A stretch of DNA of 64,000 nucleotides, taken from Mixophyes australis (lineage: Eukaryota > Chordata > Amphibia > Anura > Limnodynastidae). Both the position numbers and the translations under genes were made by a program. The notes beneath the pieces are model-generated. The model was not told where the DNA came from. It searched no databases and saw only the letters and a list, made by a program, of their open reading frames with translations. Below are positions 35,711-48,704 of this stretch, piece after piece; the first letter of the stretch is position 1, and each line of letters begins with the position of its first letter. The stretch is taken from the NCBI GenBank assembly GCA_036250195.1, contig JAVHZZ010000003.1, positions 333,833,875 to 333,897,874 of the forward strand. Direction: 5' to 3'.

Positions 35711-37052
35711 AAACCGGCAATCTCAGGGTGTCCGGAAATCTCAGTGTGTCCATTTTAAGTCACAAGAATCCCACTGCCTGTATTTTTGACCGTCGCAATT
35801 TATAGCAGCCATGTCTCAGGCGTGTCGGCAATACTGTATGTCTCTTATACGGCAAGTCTCTAGTTCCTCCTTGTCCCCTTTATAGTAATCAGCATTTTTA
35901 GGTCGGTATTGATAGTGTCAGAATTATTGGCACCATAAATATGTACCCCACCCATTCTAATACTGTGGTAGGAGTGTGGCTATAGAAATTATTAAACTCG
36001 CTCAGCACAATTGTTATCACCTGGACTGTTAGTTAAAAAACTAACAGTCCAGTAAGTACACAGTGCATTGTCAACTTCTAGTCCTGTGGATTGGTTATGT
36101 ACTAACTGGAGACTTTCAGCACCTGCACTTATTATTGAATCACAAACTAATTTGTCTTCAGCCTCCAACTCACACAAAATAGCGGCAATAATTTTCTATT
36201 AATATTGGTGATTTTATGGTGTGATCTTACTTTAATACAGACACATGCATTATATTGGTGAAATAGTTCATAGGATTCTGATTTATTTTTTAGCTACATT
36301 TTTTTTCCTTCTTTTTTTCTTACAGCTCCTGAGCTGGCTGCTCAGTGACATACTGTTTACATATTTATATATTTTTGATCATTTCTCGTTGACAGTGTAT
36401 TTTCTGATTCACTATATACTGTTATTTTGTTTTACATTTTTAAATGATTCTTATTGAGTTGAATAAATCGTGTCCTAAAAAATTTAGCATTTATGCTTCC
36501 TTAGTTATTAGGATTGATTGACATGCAACTACTGTACAGTACATACATTTTAATACAACTTATATTTTTCCATACCAATTATAAAACACGTTAGAGCTAT
36601 TTGTTTGAAGTGGGTGGAGTAGGGTTGGAATATCTCCTGGGCGAATATATATCAAACTGCACATTACTTAACTGTATAACACACAGTAGATAACAAAAGT
36701 GTTTATGCAAAACTAAATATATCCACCTCGCTCTCTTCCCCCTTCTGCAGCTGCCTGTCATGAAGATGATTGGCTGATTCATACATAGGTGAAGTCAGTG
36801 ATATTAAAGTAACTACAAGTTCAGCGTTCTCAGTCTTTTGACCTGTAACAGATGCCATTAAGACAATATTGTATAGATGTGGAAAGAGATTCATCGGTCT
36901 AATGTAGAGGGGAGATAACGAGTCACTTTTGAAACAGAGATTCAGTAGAAAACATGTTTTATATGCAAAAATTAAAATGCTGGTGTTAGTGATTCTTTAA
37001 GTAAGTCTGTATGTGAGTAGAGCATTATGAACCATTTTGGCACTTTATAATA
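35711..37052. other. Intronic sequence with one perfect hairpin
   Basis: Apart from the hairpin at 36021-36052 no repeat or gene was recognised. Confidence 0.4.
36021..36052. repeat. Perfect hairpin, 14-bp stem
   Basis: CTGGACTGTTAGTT (36021-36034) and its complement (36039-36052) flank an AAAA loop. Confidence 0.93.
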
Positions 37053-38123
37053 TACACTGATCAGCCACAACATTAAAACCACCTGACTGATATTGTGTAG
37101 GTTACCCTTGTGCCGCGAAAGCAGCTCTGACCTGTCGAGATCCTTTATGTTGCGAGGTGGGGCCTCTATGAACTTGGTTTTCCTCTCCTCCTGCAGATGC
37201 TCCATCGGTTTGAGATCTGGTAAATTTGGAGGCCAAGCCAACACCTCAAACTCTTTGCAATGTTCCTCAAACCATTCCTGAGCAATTTTTGCAGTGTGGC
37301 AGGGCTCATTATCCTGCTGAAAGAGGCAACTGCAATGAAGGGGTGTACTTTGTCTGCAACAATGTTTAGGTAGGTGGTACGTGTCACAGTAACATCCATA
37401 TGAATGGTAGAACCCAAGACTTCCCAGCAGAACATTGCTCAGAGCATCACGCTGCCTCCACCGGCTTGCTTTCTTCCCAGATTGCATCCTGGTGCCATTC
37501 ACAGGTAAACAACGCACATGCACCATCCACATGATGTAAAGAAAATGTGATTCATCAGAACAAGCCACCTCCTTCTATTACGCCATGGTCCAGTTATAGG
37601 CACTTTTAATGGTGGACAAAAGACAGCACAGGCACTGTGACCGAGTTGCGGCTACACAACCCCATACAGATTAAGTTGCGATGCACTGGGTGTTCGGACA
37701 CCTTTCTACCATAGACAGCATTAACTTTTTCAGCAATTTGTGCTACAGTAGCTCTTCTGTGGGATTGGACCAGATGGGCTAGCCTTCATTCCCCATGCAT
37801 ATCAATGAGCATTAGGCACCCATGACCCTGTTATCAGTTCATCGTTTGTTCTTCCTTGGACAACTTTTGGTAGGTACTAACTAACTTGGCATTCTTGGAA
37901 CACCCCACAAGACCTGCCATTTTGGAGATGCTCTGATCCAATAGTCTATTCATCACAATACGGCCCTTGTCAAAGTCGTTCAGATCCAAATACATCCACT
38001 TCAAGAACAGACTGTTCACTTGCTACCCAATATATCCCACCCCCTGACAGGTGACATTGTAATGAGATAATCAATGTTATTCACTTCACTTGTCAGTGGT
38101 TTTAATGTTGAGGCTGATCAGTA
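37053..38123 (-). mobile_element. Tc1-like transposon copy (DD36E), inactive
   Basis: The left end is TACACTGATCAGCCACAACA after a TA; the right end, reverse-complemented, is TACTGATCAGCCTCAACATT. The right end lacks two bases (CA) and is followed directly by the first base of a Helitron-like element. Length (1.07 kb) is shorter than the usual 1.2-1.6 kb because of internal deletions. Confidence 0.92.
37090..38019 (-). pseudogene. Tc1-type transposase pseudogene, DD36E
   Basis: Minus-strand gene. The N-terminal part reads [36 protein letters not shown] sequence (helix-turn-helix region, about 37834-38019) and is followed by a stop. Catalytic motifs are SDESHF (near 37550), LFQQDNEPCHTAKIAQEWF (Asp codon 37311-37313) and LPDLKPMEHL (Glu codon 37200-37202), with 36 residues between the second Asp and the Glu. 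The stretch between the first and second Asp is in another frame (MFCWEVLGSTIHMDVT, about 37390-37435), so at least two frameshifts are present. The expected DLNPIE motif is changed to DLKPME. No functional product is possible. Confidence 0.88.
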
Positions 38124-38444
38124 TCTAACTATATAAATGCCTAGTGGCGTGTGTGGGAAAAAAACAAACAAACTGCAGCGCCACCTGCTGGGCAGAGTTA
38201 TACACTGACCTATATATTTCTTGAAGGATGTGGCGATGAAGATGAAGGATGAGGTGATGGAGAAAAATGATGAGGTGGTGACATGTGGACAAAACCACGT
38301 TAAAAAAGGGCGCTTGCATCGGGAAGTAACGCTCTTCCCCTAAGGAGGCCTGGGCTAGGCCCAAATGCATGACAAGAACCTTTTTAACACCTTAAGTAGC
38401 TTGATTTGACTAGAATGCATGAGTATCATGCACGGGTTAACTTG
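38124..38444 (+). mobile_element. Helitron-like non-autonomous element, copy B
   Basis: It begins TCTAACTATATAAATGCCTAG after an A and ends GGGTTAACTTG before a T. The hairpin TGCATGA-gta-TCATGCA (38416-38432) lies 12 nt from the 3' end. It matches copy A (1079-1681, opposite strand) across both termini and through 'gccacctgctgggc'. It starts at the very base where the Tc1 element ends. Confidence 0.62.
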
Positions 38445-38526
38445 TGTGTATATATACATTGAGCGCAAAATCCAGAATTTGGTAAGTTAAAACTCCCAGG
38501 TATACAATTGTTTAGCGTATTTACAC

Positions 38527-38787
38527 CATACTTGCCAATTTTTTTGTCTCCCCTCCGGGAGATCTTGGACGGGAGGCGAAGGGAGGTGCAGGTACATATG
38601 GGGCGTCGAGCAATGCAGCATCATGTAATTTTGCTGTGGTGAGCGGGGCCAAAATTACACAAATATTGTCATGGGCGACACCTTTCCACCTACTTCACTA
38701 GGAAGCGGTAGAATGGCCTGCTCTCCAACCCAGACCTACCTAGAATTCGTGAGTTTACCAGGCATTCTGGGAGAGGGAGCAAGTATG
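38527..38787. mobile_element. Non-autonomous hAT element (CATACTTGCC family)
   Basis: The ends are CATACTTGCCAATTT and, reverse-complemented, CATACTTGCTCCCTC. Flanking octamers ATTTACAC (38519-38526) and ATTTACAT (38788-38795) match 7 of 8. The interior shares 'ttcactaggaag' and 'ggcattctgggagag' with the copy at 22921. Confidence 0.9.
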
Positions 38788-38795
38788 ATTTACAT

Positions 38796-41700
38796 GCTTT
38801 AAATACATGAGCTTTTGATGTGTTTTTGTGCATTGAACATGTCGTTACTAACCTGAATATAAGCTGAAAAATCCATGTAAAACAGGCTGCATTCTAAAAT
38901 TGCCAACACGTTATTGAGATTTCAGAAAGCAATAGCGTAGATTGTATACCTGCCACCAATACAAATTTCCAGCACCACAATTTCCAGCACCACAAGGGGT
39001 GTGGTCTGTCATGAAAGAGATGTGGTCCTTCCAGAAATTGGAATAATTTGGGTAGAGGTGGGAACAGTTTGGGTGGATCAGCGGTGTGGCCTAATTTGAT
39101 TCTTGTAAATATGGAACTACACCATTCAAAGTAATGTTTTACTTGTATGTCTAAAATCTATAAAAAAATAGCTTTCACTGAATATATATTCGCTACCAGA
39201 CACCGCATTTCTAAAAAGGTATTAACCACATAGAAACATTAACCAAAAACAGACATTATCTTACCCCTTCCAAATGCAATAAGATTTGGCCTTGCAATAC
39301 TAAATACTGTTAGAGGAATTGCAAAAGTGAAGGAAATTTGTTCCACATATTCTGAGACATAGAGCAGAAGAGACCTCTGACCATAATGGTGTAATTACAG
39401 GGAAGTAACAGGCTCTTACAATGTTCTGACCCCTAGTGTTACTCCATCACTTCTCGAAAGGCTTTCCCGTATATTACAAGTAAGGAATAGGACACAGCCT
39501 AATAGCTGCTTGTGCAGCAATTGCTCAGCACTGGAAAGACCCAAACCCTCCCCATATATCTAAAACTAAAGCAAAATTGCAAATTATATTATAAATGGTG
39601 ACTACTAATCGCAAGTACTGCCCTCCTGCTGTCATCACTATTGTTGTCCTAAATTCCTTGCTGATTGATGCACCTTATAACACATCCCCATGTTTAATTT
39701 ACCTGTATTGTAAGTGTTCTTTATTTACTTCCAAATAATTATTATATATGGAACATAGAACCTAACATGACTATTATCTGCTGTACCACAACCCATCCTC
39801 TCCTTTTTATTTTATGTACAACCTATACTCCATTTAAAATAGAGAAAATAAAAAAAAAAGGATTAGATTAATAAAAAAAAAAGTGCTTTAAAAGCTATCC
39901 TAAGGGAATAAGCTTTTAGGTGAGAAAGGATTATATGGAATTCCCCCAGGTAAGAACTGTTGCGTTGGAAATAGGACATTAGGTCAGAATAAAACTGAAA
40001 TCACATAACTTTGATAGAGTTGGTGCTCTGAATGGCACACGCTGGGAACTGTGAGCAACGTACAGAATGCCAGGACAACAAGAGCGCTCACACAGTGTGC
40101 ACGTCTTGCAGCCCTTGTCCGTATTACTCCGACATCCTGCATTAAAGAGTTTATAATATATAAGATTAAACATTACTGTTACTAAGAAAAAGGGAAACTG
40201 TCTAACCAGACTTTGTCTTTAATCCTGTCATAGCAATGTGATACAATACTCCTTACATTTAACTCTGCTAACCCTAAAGCTTTTATCTTCTTTACAAAAC
40301 ATCCCTCTGGGAAAAGACTGACAGGCAATTTCAGCCACCACAAAAAAAAATGAAATTCAATCGTAAAACCAGAGGGACAAAGCAGGAAAAGGTCTGAGCT
40401 GCCACTATCTGGAGGCAGCAGCTGCTTCTAGATATCCATGTAATACCCTGAAGAGATTTATCGTGTGAGAGGTATATCTAGTCTTATGAATAAACCTGCC
40501 AATCCACTCGATGAGACTGTGATACTGGACATTACAAATCACTGACTGGTTTTAGGGCTGGGAGGCCGGAGGAGAAATGCCTGTAATCCCTTCACAGCAG
40601 AGGGGCACATCTGAAATGAAACCTATGGTTTCTACCACAGAGCGACTGAATGAGCGGCACTGCCATGAGAGAGGAACAAATAAGTAATCTGCAAAGCTCA
40701 GAAACAATAGAAGCGGAATGTTGGGTACAACGTCTGCGAGAAATACATAACAGTGAAATTGATGAACTCTTTAGGATTAGATGAGTTTGAAGAGCCATTA
40801 TCATAAATATGATACAATACAGCATTTGCACTGCAATTTTTATTTATACTAAAAGTATTCGGATTAAAATGTCCATATACTAAAATACATTAGACAGACA
40901 GGGATGAGCTGAAGGAAAAAGAGCATATGGAAATTTGAGTCAAAAGAAAGACCATCCCTCTGAAAGTGGGGCTGCTTGGATGTATGCATATCCTAGCAGA
41001 GCAGCAAACGTTGCTGTTTATAAGTAAAATAAATGACTGTATAAAAACAATTTAAAAATAAGACCAATATTATTGACACTATTAATTAGTGTGCCTGGAA
41101 TAGACACAAATTATGTAATTTTATATGACTGCTACAGCCTCAGGGTTAATCGTTTTCAGAACATTTAGTTTCATGCAGTATAGCGCCATCAAGTGACAAA
41201 CTAGAGAACAACCAACACAGTGGATATCTCCTGTCTGTATCTCAAGTGAAAGCTGTAATAAAGCTCAGCCTCCTTGTAGTGTGGGCAGGTTCTCTCTGCA
41301 GAAGCTGACTGGCAGTGATCTAACGCCTCTCTTTGTACATGGAACGTTTATTCTCCTCCTTACTGACCACTGAGAATTGTGCATCTTTTCCAGTAGTCAC
41401 TTTGTTTTCTAATTTTTTAAACCCACTGTCTAATTGGTTCTGGTCATAATACAACTTTTACACCACAAGCTTATAATTTTTTTTATTGATTTATAATAAC
41501 ATGTAGCTTTTATATTATACTATTGATCTGCGGGATGGACAGTTGCAGCCATATACTGCATATCCCACAAAATAAGTCTAGCCTACCACTACTAGTAATA
41601 GGCAAGGCCAGGGATTAGCACATCCAAACAGAGGGTAGAGGCATGCAATTAAGAGCTCAAAATAGTACTAGACTCATTGATGAATTAATGAGTATATGCC

Positions 41701-42170
41701 ATTTAAAGAAAACAATAATGAAAATTATTGGCTTACAAATGTTGAGTTTTTGTTTGCGAATGTCACTACTGGTGGATTTATAGCCTCTCTCCCCCCCCCC
41801 CCCCCCCCACCCCAAAAACCACATCAACTTCACCCTCTGCACCCACATCCACTGTTCAAAATAGGAGGCGATTAATGCAGAAGAAATTTGCTTCCTCCAC
41901 TGATTGTACAAACCACTACAGGTAAAATATAAGTGCTCAGTCTCTACCTACTGTAATTATAACTAGACAAAAACAACCCGCATGCAAATATATACAACTG
42001 AAAGTATTATATTGCAGTCTCAAGGGTGTAAAGAGTACCTGTAAACCTAAAACTACACATTTAACTATGTCTGAAAAGACAACAAACATCTTTACCTTTA
42101 TGTGTGTTACAGCTACAGTTTCTTCTACATGCACCTCTTATATATCTACATCCATCATGTTCGACATCTT
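38796..42170. other. Intronic sequence, mostly without identified features
   Basis: A short tandem duplication of 'atttccagcaccacaa' lies near 38970-39000, and a poly-C tract of 18 bp at 41791-41808. No coding sequence was recognised. Confidence 0.4.
41791..41808. repeat. Poly-C tract (18 bp)
   Basis: Uninterrupted run of 18 C. Confidence 0.95.
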
Positions 42171-42996
42171 GGGCCTGATTCATCAAGCCACGTATCTGCC
42201 AATTTTGAGCGTTTTGTATTGGCAGAAACCTATTATCAGGGCACTTGTGCTGTTATATGTAATAGGTGTCAGCTACGTTGGTGGTAGATGTTAAACCACA
42301 AGAAGCTTTTACACAACCAATTTGTTGGTTTTATTTCAGAACTTGTTGTAACAGATGATATATATATATATACATATATACAGTTGCTCACAGTTGATAC
42401 AGACTGACACAGACAGGCAGTATGATAAGCTTATGCAGTTAATGTACTTAACACTATTATAGTACATGCGTATGCCCAGAACTGAGAGATACCTCCATCA
42501 AAGCAGCCTTTTCTGCTGCAGCTTTGAATGCAAAGGATGCTTACTACAGCCTACGATTTTGGGGAGAGAATGGGGTGTTTTGCAGTAGTCACTGTACAGT
42601 AAGGGCGTGCCAAACTCAACCACACACAGTCACGTCCGGATCCAGCTCTGGCCACCTCAAAGTTACTTGTTTGTCTGCCATATCTCTTGCTCCAGGGATA
42701 TTCTAAGTCATAATCAGTAATGATTACAGTCTTGTATGCATGCAAAAACATCTGTTTGCAATCACGAACTGTAAAAAAAATTATTTTATGCTCAGTAGAC
42801 ATTGAAAACATCCTACTGAATGTATTTCATGGAAAAAGAAAAACTTTTTGCAGCGTCTTGTATAGTAGAGCACAGCAGACCTACATCCGATTTAAAAGCG
42901 CATATATCCAGAGATCCATGCCTTGATGAATTCGGGAGTGCGTAAAGCCTAAACGCAGGTTGTGCTCAGTATATGTGCTTTGATGACTCAGGCCCC
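42171..42996. mobile_element. TIR transposon (GGGCCTGATTCATCAAG ends), non-coding
   Basis: The left end GGGCCTGATTCATCAAGCCA and the right end, reverse-complemented, GGGGCCTGAGTCATCAAAGC are inverted copies. The interior (826 bp) has no transposase. The ends resemble those of the element at 57833-59224, suggesting one superfamily. Confidence 0.65.
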
Positions 42997-43149
42997 TTCG
43001 GTGTCTGTGCAGAAGAATCATTATTAGGTGTTTGATGAGTGACATCAAACTATAGGATATCTGCCAGTTTTTAACACATTGAGGACACATGAGATCAGAG
43101 TCATAGTAACTTCAGGACAGCCAACATAACAGACAACAGTGCAACAGCT

Positions 43150-43388
43150 ATAATTATTATTATTTGTTATATTTACATCGGGTAAACAGTTTTATTGCAA
43201 CACTCTAGACAGAATTGTTACGGTACAGATATTATAATCTAGTTTTTTGGTGCCTGGAATACAGGAAGACAAATGATTTGTTGAAGGTCACCAGGAGCTG
43301 ACACTGGGATTCGAACCTGGATCTCCAGCAAATCTCTCACTGTCATTATTATAAGGTCAGCACCCTTAACTGCTGTGCTACTCCATCT
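43150..43388 (-). repeat. tRNA-derived SINE, second family
   Basis: On the minus strand the head carries box A-like TAGCACAGCAGTTAAGG (43364-43380) and a canonical box B GGTTCGAATCC (43307-43317). It is followed by a 'tcagctcctggtgacctt' body and an ATT-rich tail. The tRNA cloverleaf is not preserved, so this is a SINE and not a tRNA gene. Confidence 0.8.
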
Positions 43389-43990
43389 TTATCCCATAAC
43401 CCCCAAGCTCCTCATTTATCATAATAAGGCTTTCACATAGGCTGGACTAATATGCTTGATTTTTCAAAACTGCTTGACAGCTCCATTTAAATGCATGCTG
43501 CATTCCAGAAATTCTGGTTGTGCTGCAATACTCTCAGAATGTCAGTGCTGATCATACATTAAGGACAACAGAATATGTTGGCAACAACGGGTTATTTGCA
43601 TCACCTCAAGTTCCTTTCTGGATTCTTAAAGGAGTTGGTTCCCGCTGATTTGTAGTTGTGGATTGGAGATATTTATAGTCAGATGATATTTTTGAAGTTG
43701 TCATTAATGTAATAAAACTTCATTTAAGGAGTTTACAATAAAAATATTGTGTGTCTTTCTTTAATCCTAGACAGACATAAGTTGCAGAGGCAGCCTTAAA
43801 TATAAAGGTACTATATTATAAATCGTAGGATGTCTCTATTCACGTCATCTCTTCGTACCTTGCTGTATGCCTGCTCTGTGGGAGTCAAGAGGGTCTATCG
43901 CTAATTCAAGAGTCTCCCAGACACTCCAGGAGCAACCATGAGTAAAATATTCAACTATTTTGGATCTTGTAGCTAAGGACCTGCATGATT

Positions 43991-44368
<378 letters not shown>

Positions 44369-44369
44369 T

Positions 44370-46150
44370 TGTTCCATACATGTCAGAAATGCTGTTAGAA
44401 ATACATGTCTATTAATACATGACAGCTATAAAATAAAGGTTGTAGGGGATACTCAGTAAAGAATAGCCATTGAGATGTTGCTCTACAACCTGAGCAGTCA
44501 GTTGCACTACGTCTACCTACAGAATAGAGATTCCAATTTTTATGTTTCTGAAGAGTTAGCAGAATTTATTTTTTCAGATTTAATAAGAAATTGTATCGGT
44601 CAGTTCAAATGTTATTGCAAATATGTGCACAGAAAAGCACTGCACTACAAACCTAATGAGTAATGAATGAATCTAATAATAAGTTTTACAACGATAAACA
44701 AAATCACAGTACTTATACAATACTTTTTTTCATACCTTTCTCCTGGGAGAGGCAGAGAAGAGGAATGAAAAGAATTAGTGGGCATAACTGGGTGACACCA
44801 TTCACATCATCAAATGGGCATGCATTTAATGATGACAATTTTGTGTTCATTAAGGTAGGGGAGATTTGAGGCAGTTACGCTCATTTCTGGGAGAATTGCA
44901 TGCCCTCTCTGGAGTCTAGAAGGTCTCACTCTAATCCAAGAATCTCTTGGGCAGTAGGCAACAATGACATATGCCATGAGTGATTAAAAAAAATAATATT
45001 GTTAAAGTTTTAAACACATATCGTGTTGTGGAGATAATTAGTTACATATAATTTAACAGTTGCAATCCATAGTCTTGCTTTACTGACTATACACCAGCTG
45101 TCCCCAAGAGGGAGCTCAAAGCAAGAAAAAGATTTACATCAAATCAGATCAGCATAAACCCTAATTTTATTATGCTCTTATCACAAGGATAAAGTTAACA
45201 TTTCATGTTGCAAGAGATTATTAAAATGCTCCCATTTATTAAAGCAATTATATTGTTTCTGATGATATTTTCTTTTATCATTCATATTATTATCGTGCAA
45301 ACAAAAGTTTTCAGAAAGTTGAACAAAGTCAAAACACACATGTACATACAAACTGGCTGCCATTGCGCATAATGTTTTTTGCTTTTCACAGCTAAACTAA
45401 TAAAAATATATGTCACAAAATGCATTCTTAACTCATTACACATACACACACAAATATATATCTGCTCAACGTCTTTATCCCAGGTCCATAGAGTGTGCCA
45501 CAATCAGCGGAGAATGACAAAGCTATGGAAGGGGCGTGCCTTGCATTTGACCGCCCTCCAATCCCCTCCCTCTTCATTCACCCACCAGAATAAATGCTGT
45601 GTGTGTCCGCAAACCAGACAACACACCCATAAATGCACCCTCTCTCTACCTGATAAATATAAATAAATTCCAGCAAAATAAATTTATGCTGCAAGTAGGT
45701 GTACCAGGAGGCACAGGAGTGGGCCCAGTTGCATTTAGCTGTCAACAGATCACTCTGCCCAGCTTCACCCATCAGAATAACTAAGCTGCCCCATGTACCA
45801 CAGAGAGAGAGCCGGCAGTGAGAGCAATACAATGACCGGAACTTCATGTTAGCTCTTATCAATGGACTGCACAGACATTACTAAAATATTAAGGGCACCA
45901 TGAATTAATGTTCCAACATTATCTCAATACCAATAAATCACAAAGGTCAGTAACTACAAAATCACATTTTGGTTAACTTTTTATCCATTTGCCCACCCTT
46001 CCTGCCAGTGACATTCAGAAGAAATGATAGTAAGGGGACACAACTCGTATCACCAGGCACTAGTATAATGTAATGTGGATGGGTCAGGTCCATTTTAAAA
46101 CTGTATTATGCTTTTTTTGAACAGCAGTCAGGCAAGTGTGTTTGGGGATG
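44370..46150. other. Intronic sequence, nothing identified
   Basis: AT-rich. A weak internal similarity ('cacccaccagaataa' near 45582 and 'cacccatcagaataa' near 45765) may mark an old duplication. No coding sequence was recognised. Confidence 0.4.
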
Positions 46151-46159
46151 TGTGTGTAT

Positions 46160-46207
<48 letters not shown>
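46151..46207. repeat. (AAT)n microsatellite
   Basis: About 18 AAT units, decaying to 'aataacaataacaac' on the right. It borders the Tc1 remnant. Confidence 0.96.
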
Positions 46208-46249
46208 GCAATAATAACAATAACAACAGCATTAACTTTCTTTGTCAGA

Positions 46250-46985
46250 AAAAGTATGTGATTCTATGCATTCTGTAACTGGTATGACCTCCTTGAGCAG
46301 CAATGACTTCAACCAAACGTCTATGGTTGTGACTGTTGAATGACAATCGGATACAAAATGTCTAGCAGCCATGATACATAGTAGGGTCTTATTGCATAAA
46401 CTTATTTCTTTACAAGATGAAAATGTTTTTGTAAAATGAACCTTTTGCTTCAAGAAATGTGCTTATCTGAGATGTGCTGATAAGAGAAGTAATGTCTCCA
46501 TTTTTCAGCGATAAGGGCTTCTGTTGACGTGTCCAAGTCAGAGAGATGCACTCTTTTGATGGAGATAATTGTATTTATCCAATCAATGCAAATGTCAAGC
46601 TTAAACGCCCCTCTGCGAAGGATGCCAAGATTATTGCCTATAAAATTTCTGTACAATCTTTACCTTCTAATCAGAAATGAGTCGGTGGTCTGTGTGCATG
46701 TAAATCAATAAACTTGATGGTCTTCTACATCAAAACATTTGAGATTCCCTCTATGAGAAGACAGCCACATCATGGTCAATGTTGATCAGTTCTGCACATC
46801 GGCTTGGAGGAATTTTGGCTTATTTCTCTTTACAGAAATGCTTCAACTCATGGATGTTGGTGGGCTTTATTGCATGATCCTGCTTCCAGTCCTGCCAAAA
46901 CATTTTGACTGGATTAAGGTCTGGGCTTTGACTAGTTCCATTTGGGCACTGTTGCAGATCACGAGTAATGTGATTGCCGATTCTA
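46250..46985 (-). pseudogene. Tc1-type transposase C-terminus, interrupted
   Basis: On the minus strand the motif SPDLNPVKM is encoded at 46901-46927; the family has PVE or PIE here, so the catalytic Glu has become Lys (GAA to AAA). Downstream is MFWQDWKQDHAIKPTNIHEL and, after one stop, PPSRCAELI. The terminal RLVEVIAAQGGHTSY and its stop lie on the other side of the LTR insertion (46265-46320). The N-terminal half is absent. Confidence 0.8.
46328..46771 (+). mobile_element. Solo LTR of an endogenous retrovirus-like element
   Basis: The inserted block begins TGTGACTG and ends CAGCCACA (inverted TGTGRCTG ends) plus two extra bases. It is flanked by ATGGT on both sides (46323-46327 and 46772-46776). 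It contains a TATA box (TATAAAA, 46639-46645) and a polyadenylation signal (AATAAA, 46707-46712) about 60 nt before the 3' end, in the order expected for U3-R-U5. Removing it and one ATGGT restores the length of the Tc1 gene at this point. No internal viral genes are present. Confidence 0.72.
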
Positions 46986-48527
46986 TACCTGGAAAATTAA
47001 CGCCTTAACATCAACATTAATCCTTTTCTCTGGTGTTTGTTTGCACCCTACGGGGGATTTTCCAATTGCATATTGTTTCAAGCTACCTCCTTATCTGGCT
47101 AATTGCTATTTACCAGCTGGACTTATGTTGGTGGAAGATAACATCAAAATGTTGGCTTCAAACCTGGAATATTGATACAAGTTATCTATCTTGCCCTCTG
47201 ACCTAGCTCCAAAGATTAACAAATATCATTTTAATCCTGCAATCCGCGGGTTGGATCCCCTTAACGGCATTGTCAGTTTTATTTTATATGGTACCATATG
47301 TTATTCATTTATGGCCAAGTATCCTGATTGTGTTAATAGGTCAGGCCTGTCTACTATACAGCTGCCTGATATAAATGCTATAAGCTTATGACTATTTTGC
47401 TTATCCTGTTTTATGTTGTTGTCATTTAATAAATTGTCAACTTTTAAGTACCTGGTGCTTTGCGCTCCTCTTTCTGTGGTTAGATTTTAAATAAAGCTGT
47501 GACTGTGGGGAAAGATAATTTGAGCAGTAAACTTATCAGAAAGTCTACTACATAATAATATGTCTTATATTATAGCTTTTACGTAACTGCCAGCAAATTT
47601 AAATACAATTTAATTGAACAGGCTGCAGCAAGGGTTTTGATCTTATATGAATATTTAAGAATTTAGGATTGTGTGCAAAGCACATTGTGTGACAGGTTGA
47701 TCCCTCAGATAAAACTGATGTAACACTTTGTGCCTTAGTTGCAGGAGTTGGTGTACATTTTACACAATACACTTTACATTGCTAGCTTACTTGTACTCAT
47801 ATTTACTTATTAATGTGATGGATCTAAGTAGGGGGTTTTTACTGGTCCGAGAGAAAAAGCATAGCAGCGTGAAAGTCTACCACAGTATGATAGAAAAACA
47901 GAAAACGCAATATCTCATCAGAAGCAGCGGGTTTTTAGGAGCTGAACGACAGAAAGATATTTTTCATTTTTACACAATAAGGTATTACAAGTCTATTTCA
48001 ATTCTGTGTAAAGTAGCAAGGGCAGTTTAATCAACATGTTGCAAACCCCTTTGGCATCAAAGGAACAATGTGCTCAAGATTTCAGAAGTGGAAACACATT
48101 TTGCTTTATATATTCTGCCATTCTGACTGTCACTGATTTTTCAGCCCCAAACGAGCTCTTAATAGAAAAATCTTATTTGCTGTGGATGGCGATCCGGAAA
48201 GTTATTCTAATGCATACCTGCGGATGCATTCCATAAACTTACATTACTTGCTTCTGTATTACTATGAGTGTTAAACAAAACCATTACTCTTTAGTCTTCT
48301 CGATTCAATGAGCATGAATGTCAGAGCGAAAAAAAATCTGTTAATGCTAGGACAAGTAAGGACACACATAGGAGGTACAATTTATGGGTATTGCCTTCTG
48401 CTTACAATGTCTTTATTTGTGCTTTTAATCTCAATTTAAAATTTCAGCAATTATATAAATAGAGGTGTCTTTCATGCCTGAATAGTTTAGCATGCCAACA
48501 ATAAAAAAATTCAATACTTAGCACAAG
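46986..48527. other. Intronic sequence, nothing confident
   Basis: The stretch at 47360-47470 has a TATA-like 'atataaatgctataagc' and 'aataaa' about 60 nt apart, but no defined ends. Otherwise AT-rich. Confidence 0.35.
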
Positions 48528-48704
48528 AGAGTCTATTTACTAAACTGCGAGATTGAAAAAGTGGAGATGTTGCTTATAGCAACCGATCAGAATCTAGTTG
48601 TCATTTAATTTAGTACATTCTACAAAATGACAGCTAGAATCTGATTGGTTGCTATAGACAGCATCTCCACTCTTTCAAACCCGCAGTTTAGTAAATATAC
48701 CCCT
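48528..48704. mobile_element. Palindromic MITE, full copy
   Basis: The arms are imperfect reverse complements: gtctatttactaaactgcg..gtggagatgttgc..agcaacc..atctagttgtcatt on the left, mirrored on the right and ending gtaaatatacccctt. The centre is near 48615. A half copy lies at 22425. Confidence 0.88.

Larger units (their letters stand above)
46233..46985 (-). mobile_element. Tc1-like element remnant split by a solo LTR
   Basis: The right part (46772-46985) and the left part (46233-46327) encode consecutive C-terminal transposase segments on the minus strand, separated by a 444-bp insertion flanked by ATGGT. Terminal-type sequence 'cacatactttttctgacaaag' follows the stop codon. Confidence 0.8.

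Noticed and set aside
43150..43388. tRNA gene suggested by a perfect box B
   Set aside because: No complete cloverleaf or anticodon arm can be formed, and the tRNA-like head is joined to a SINE body and tail.
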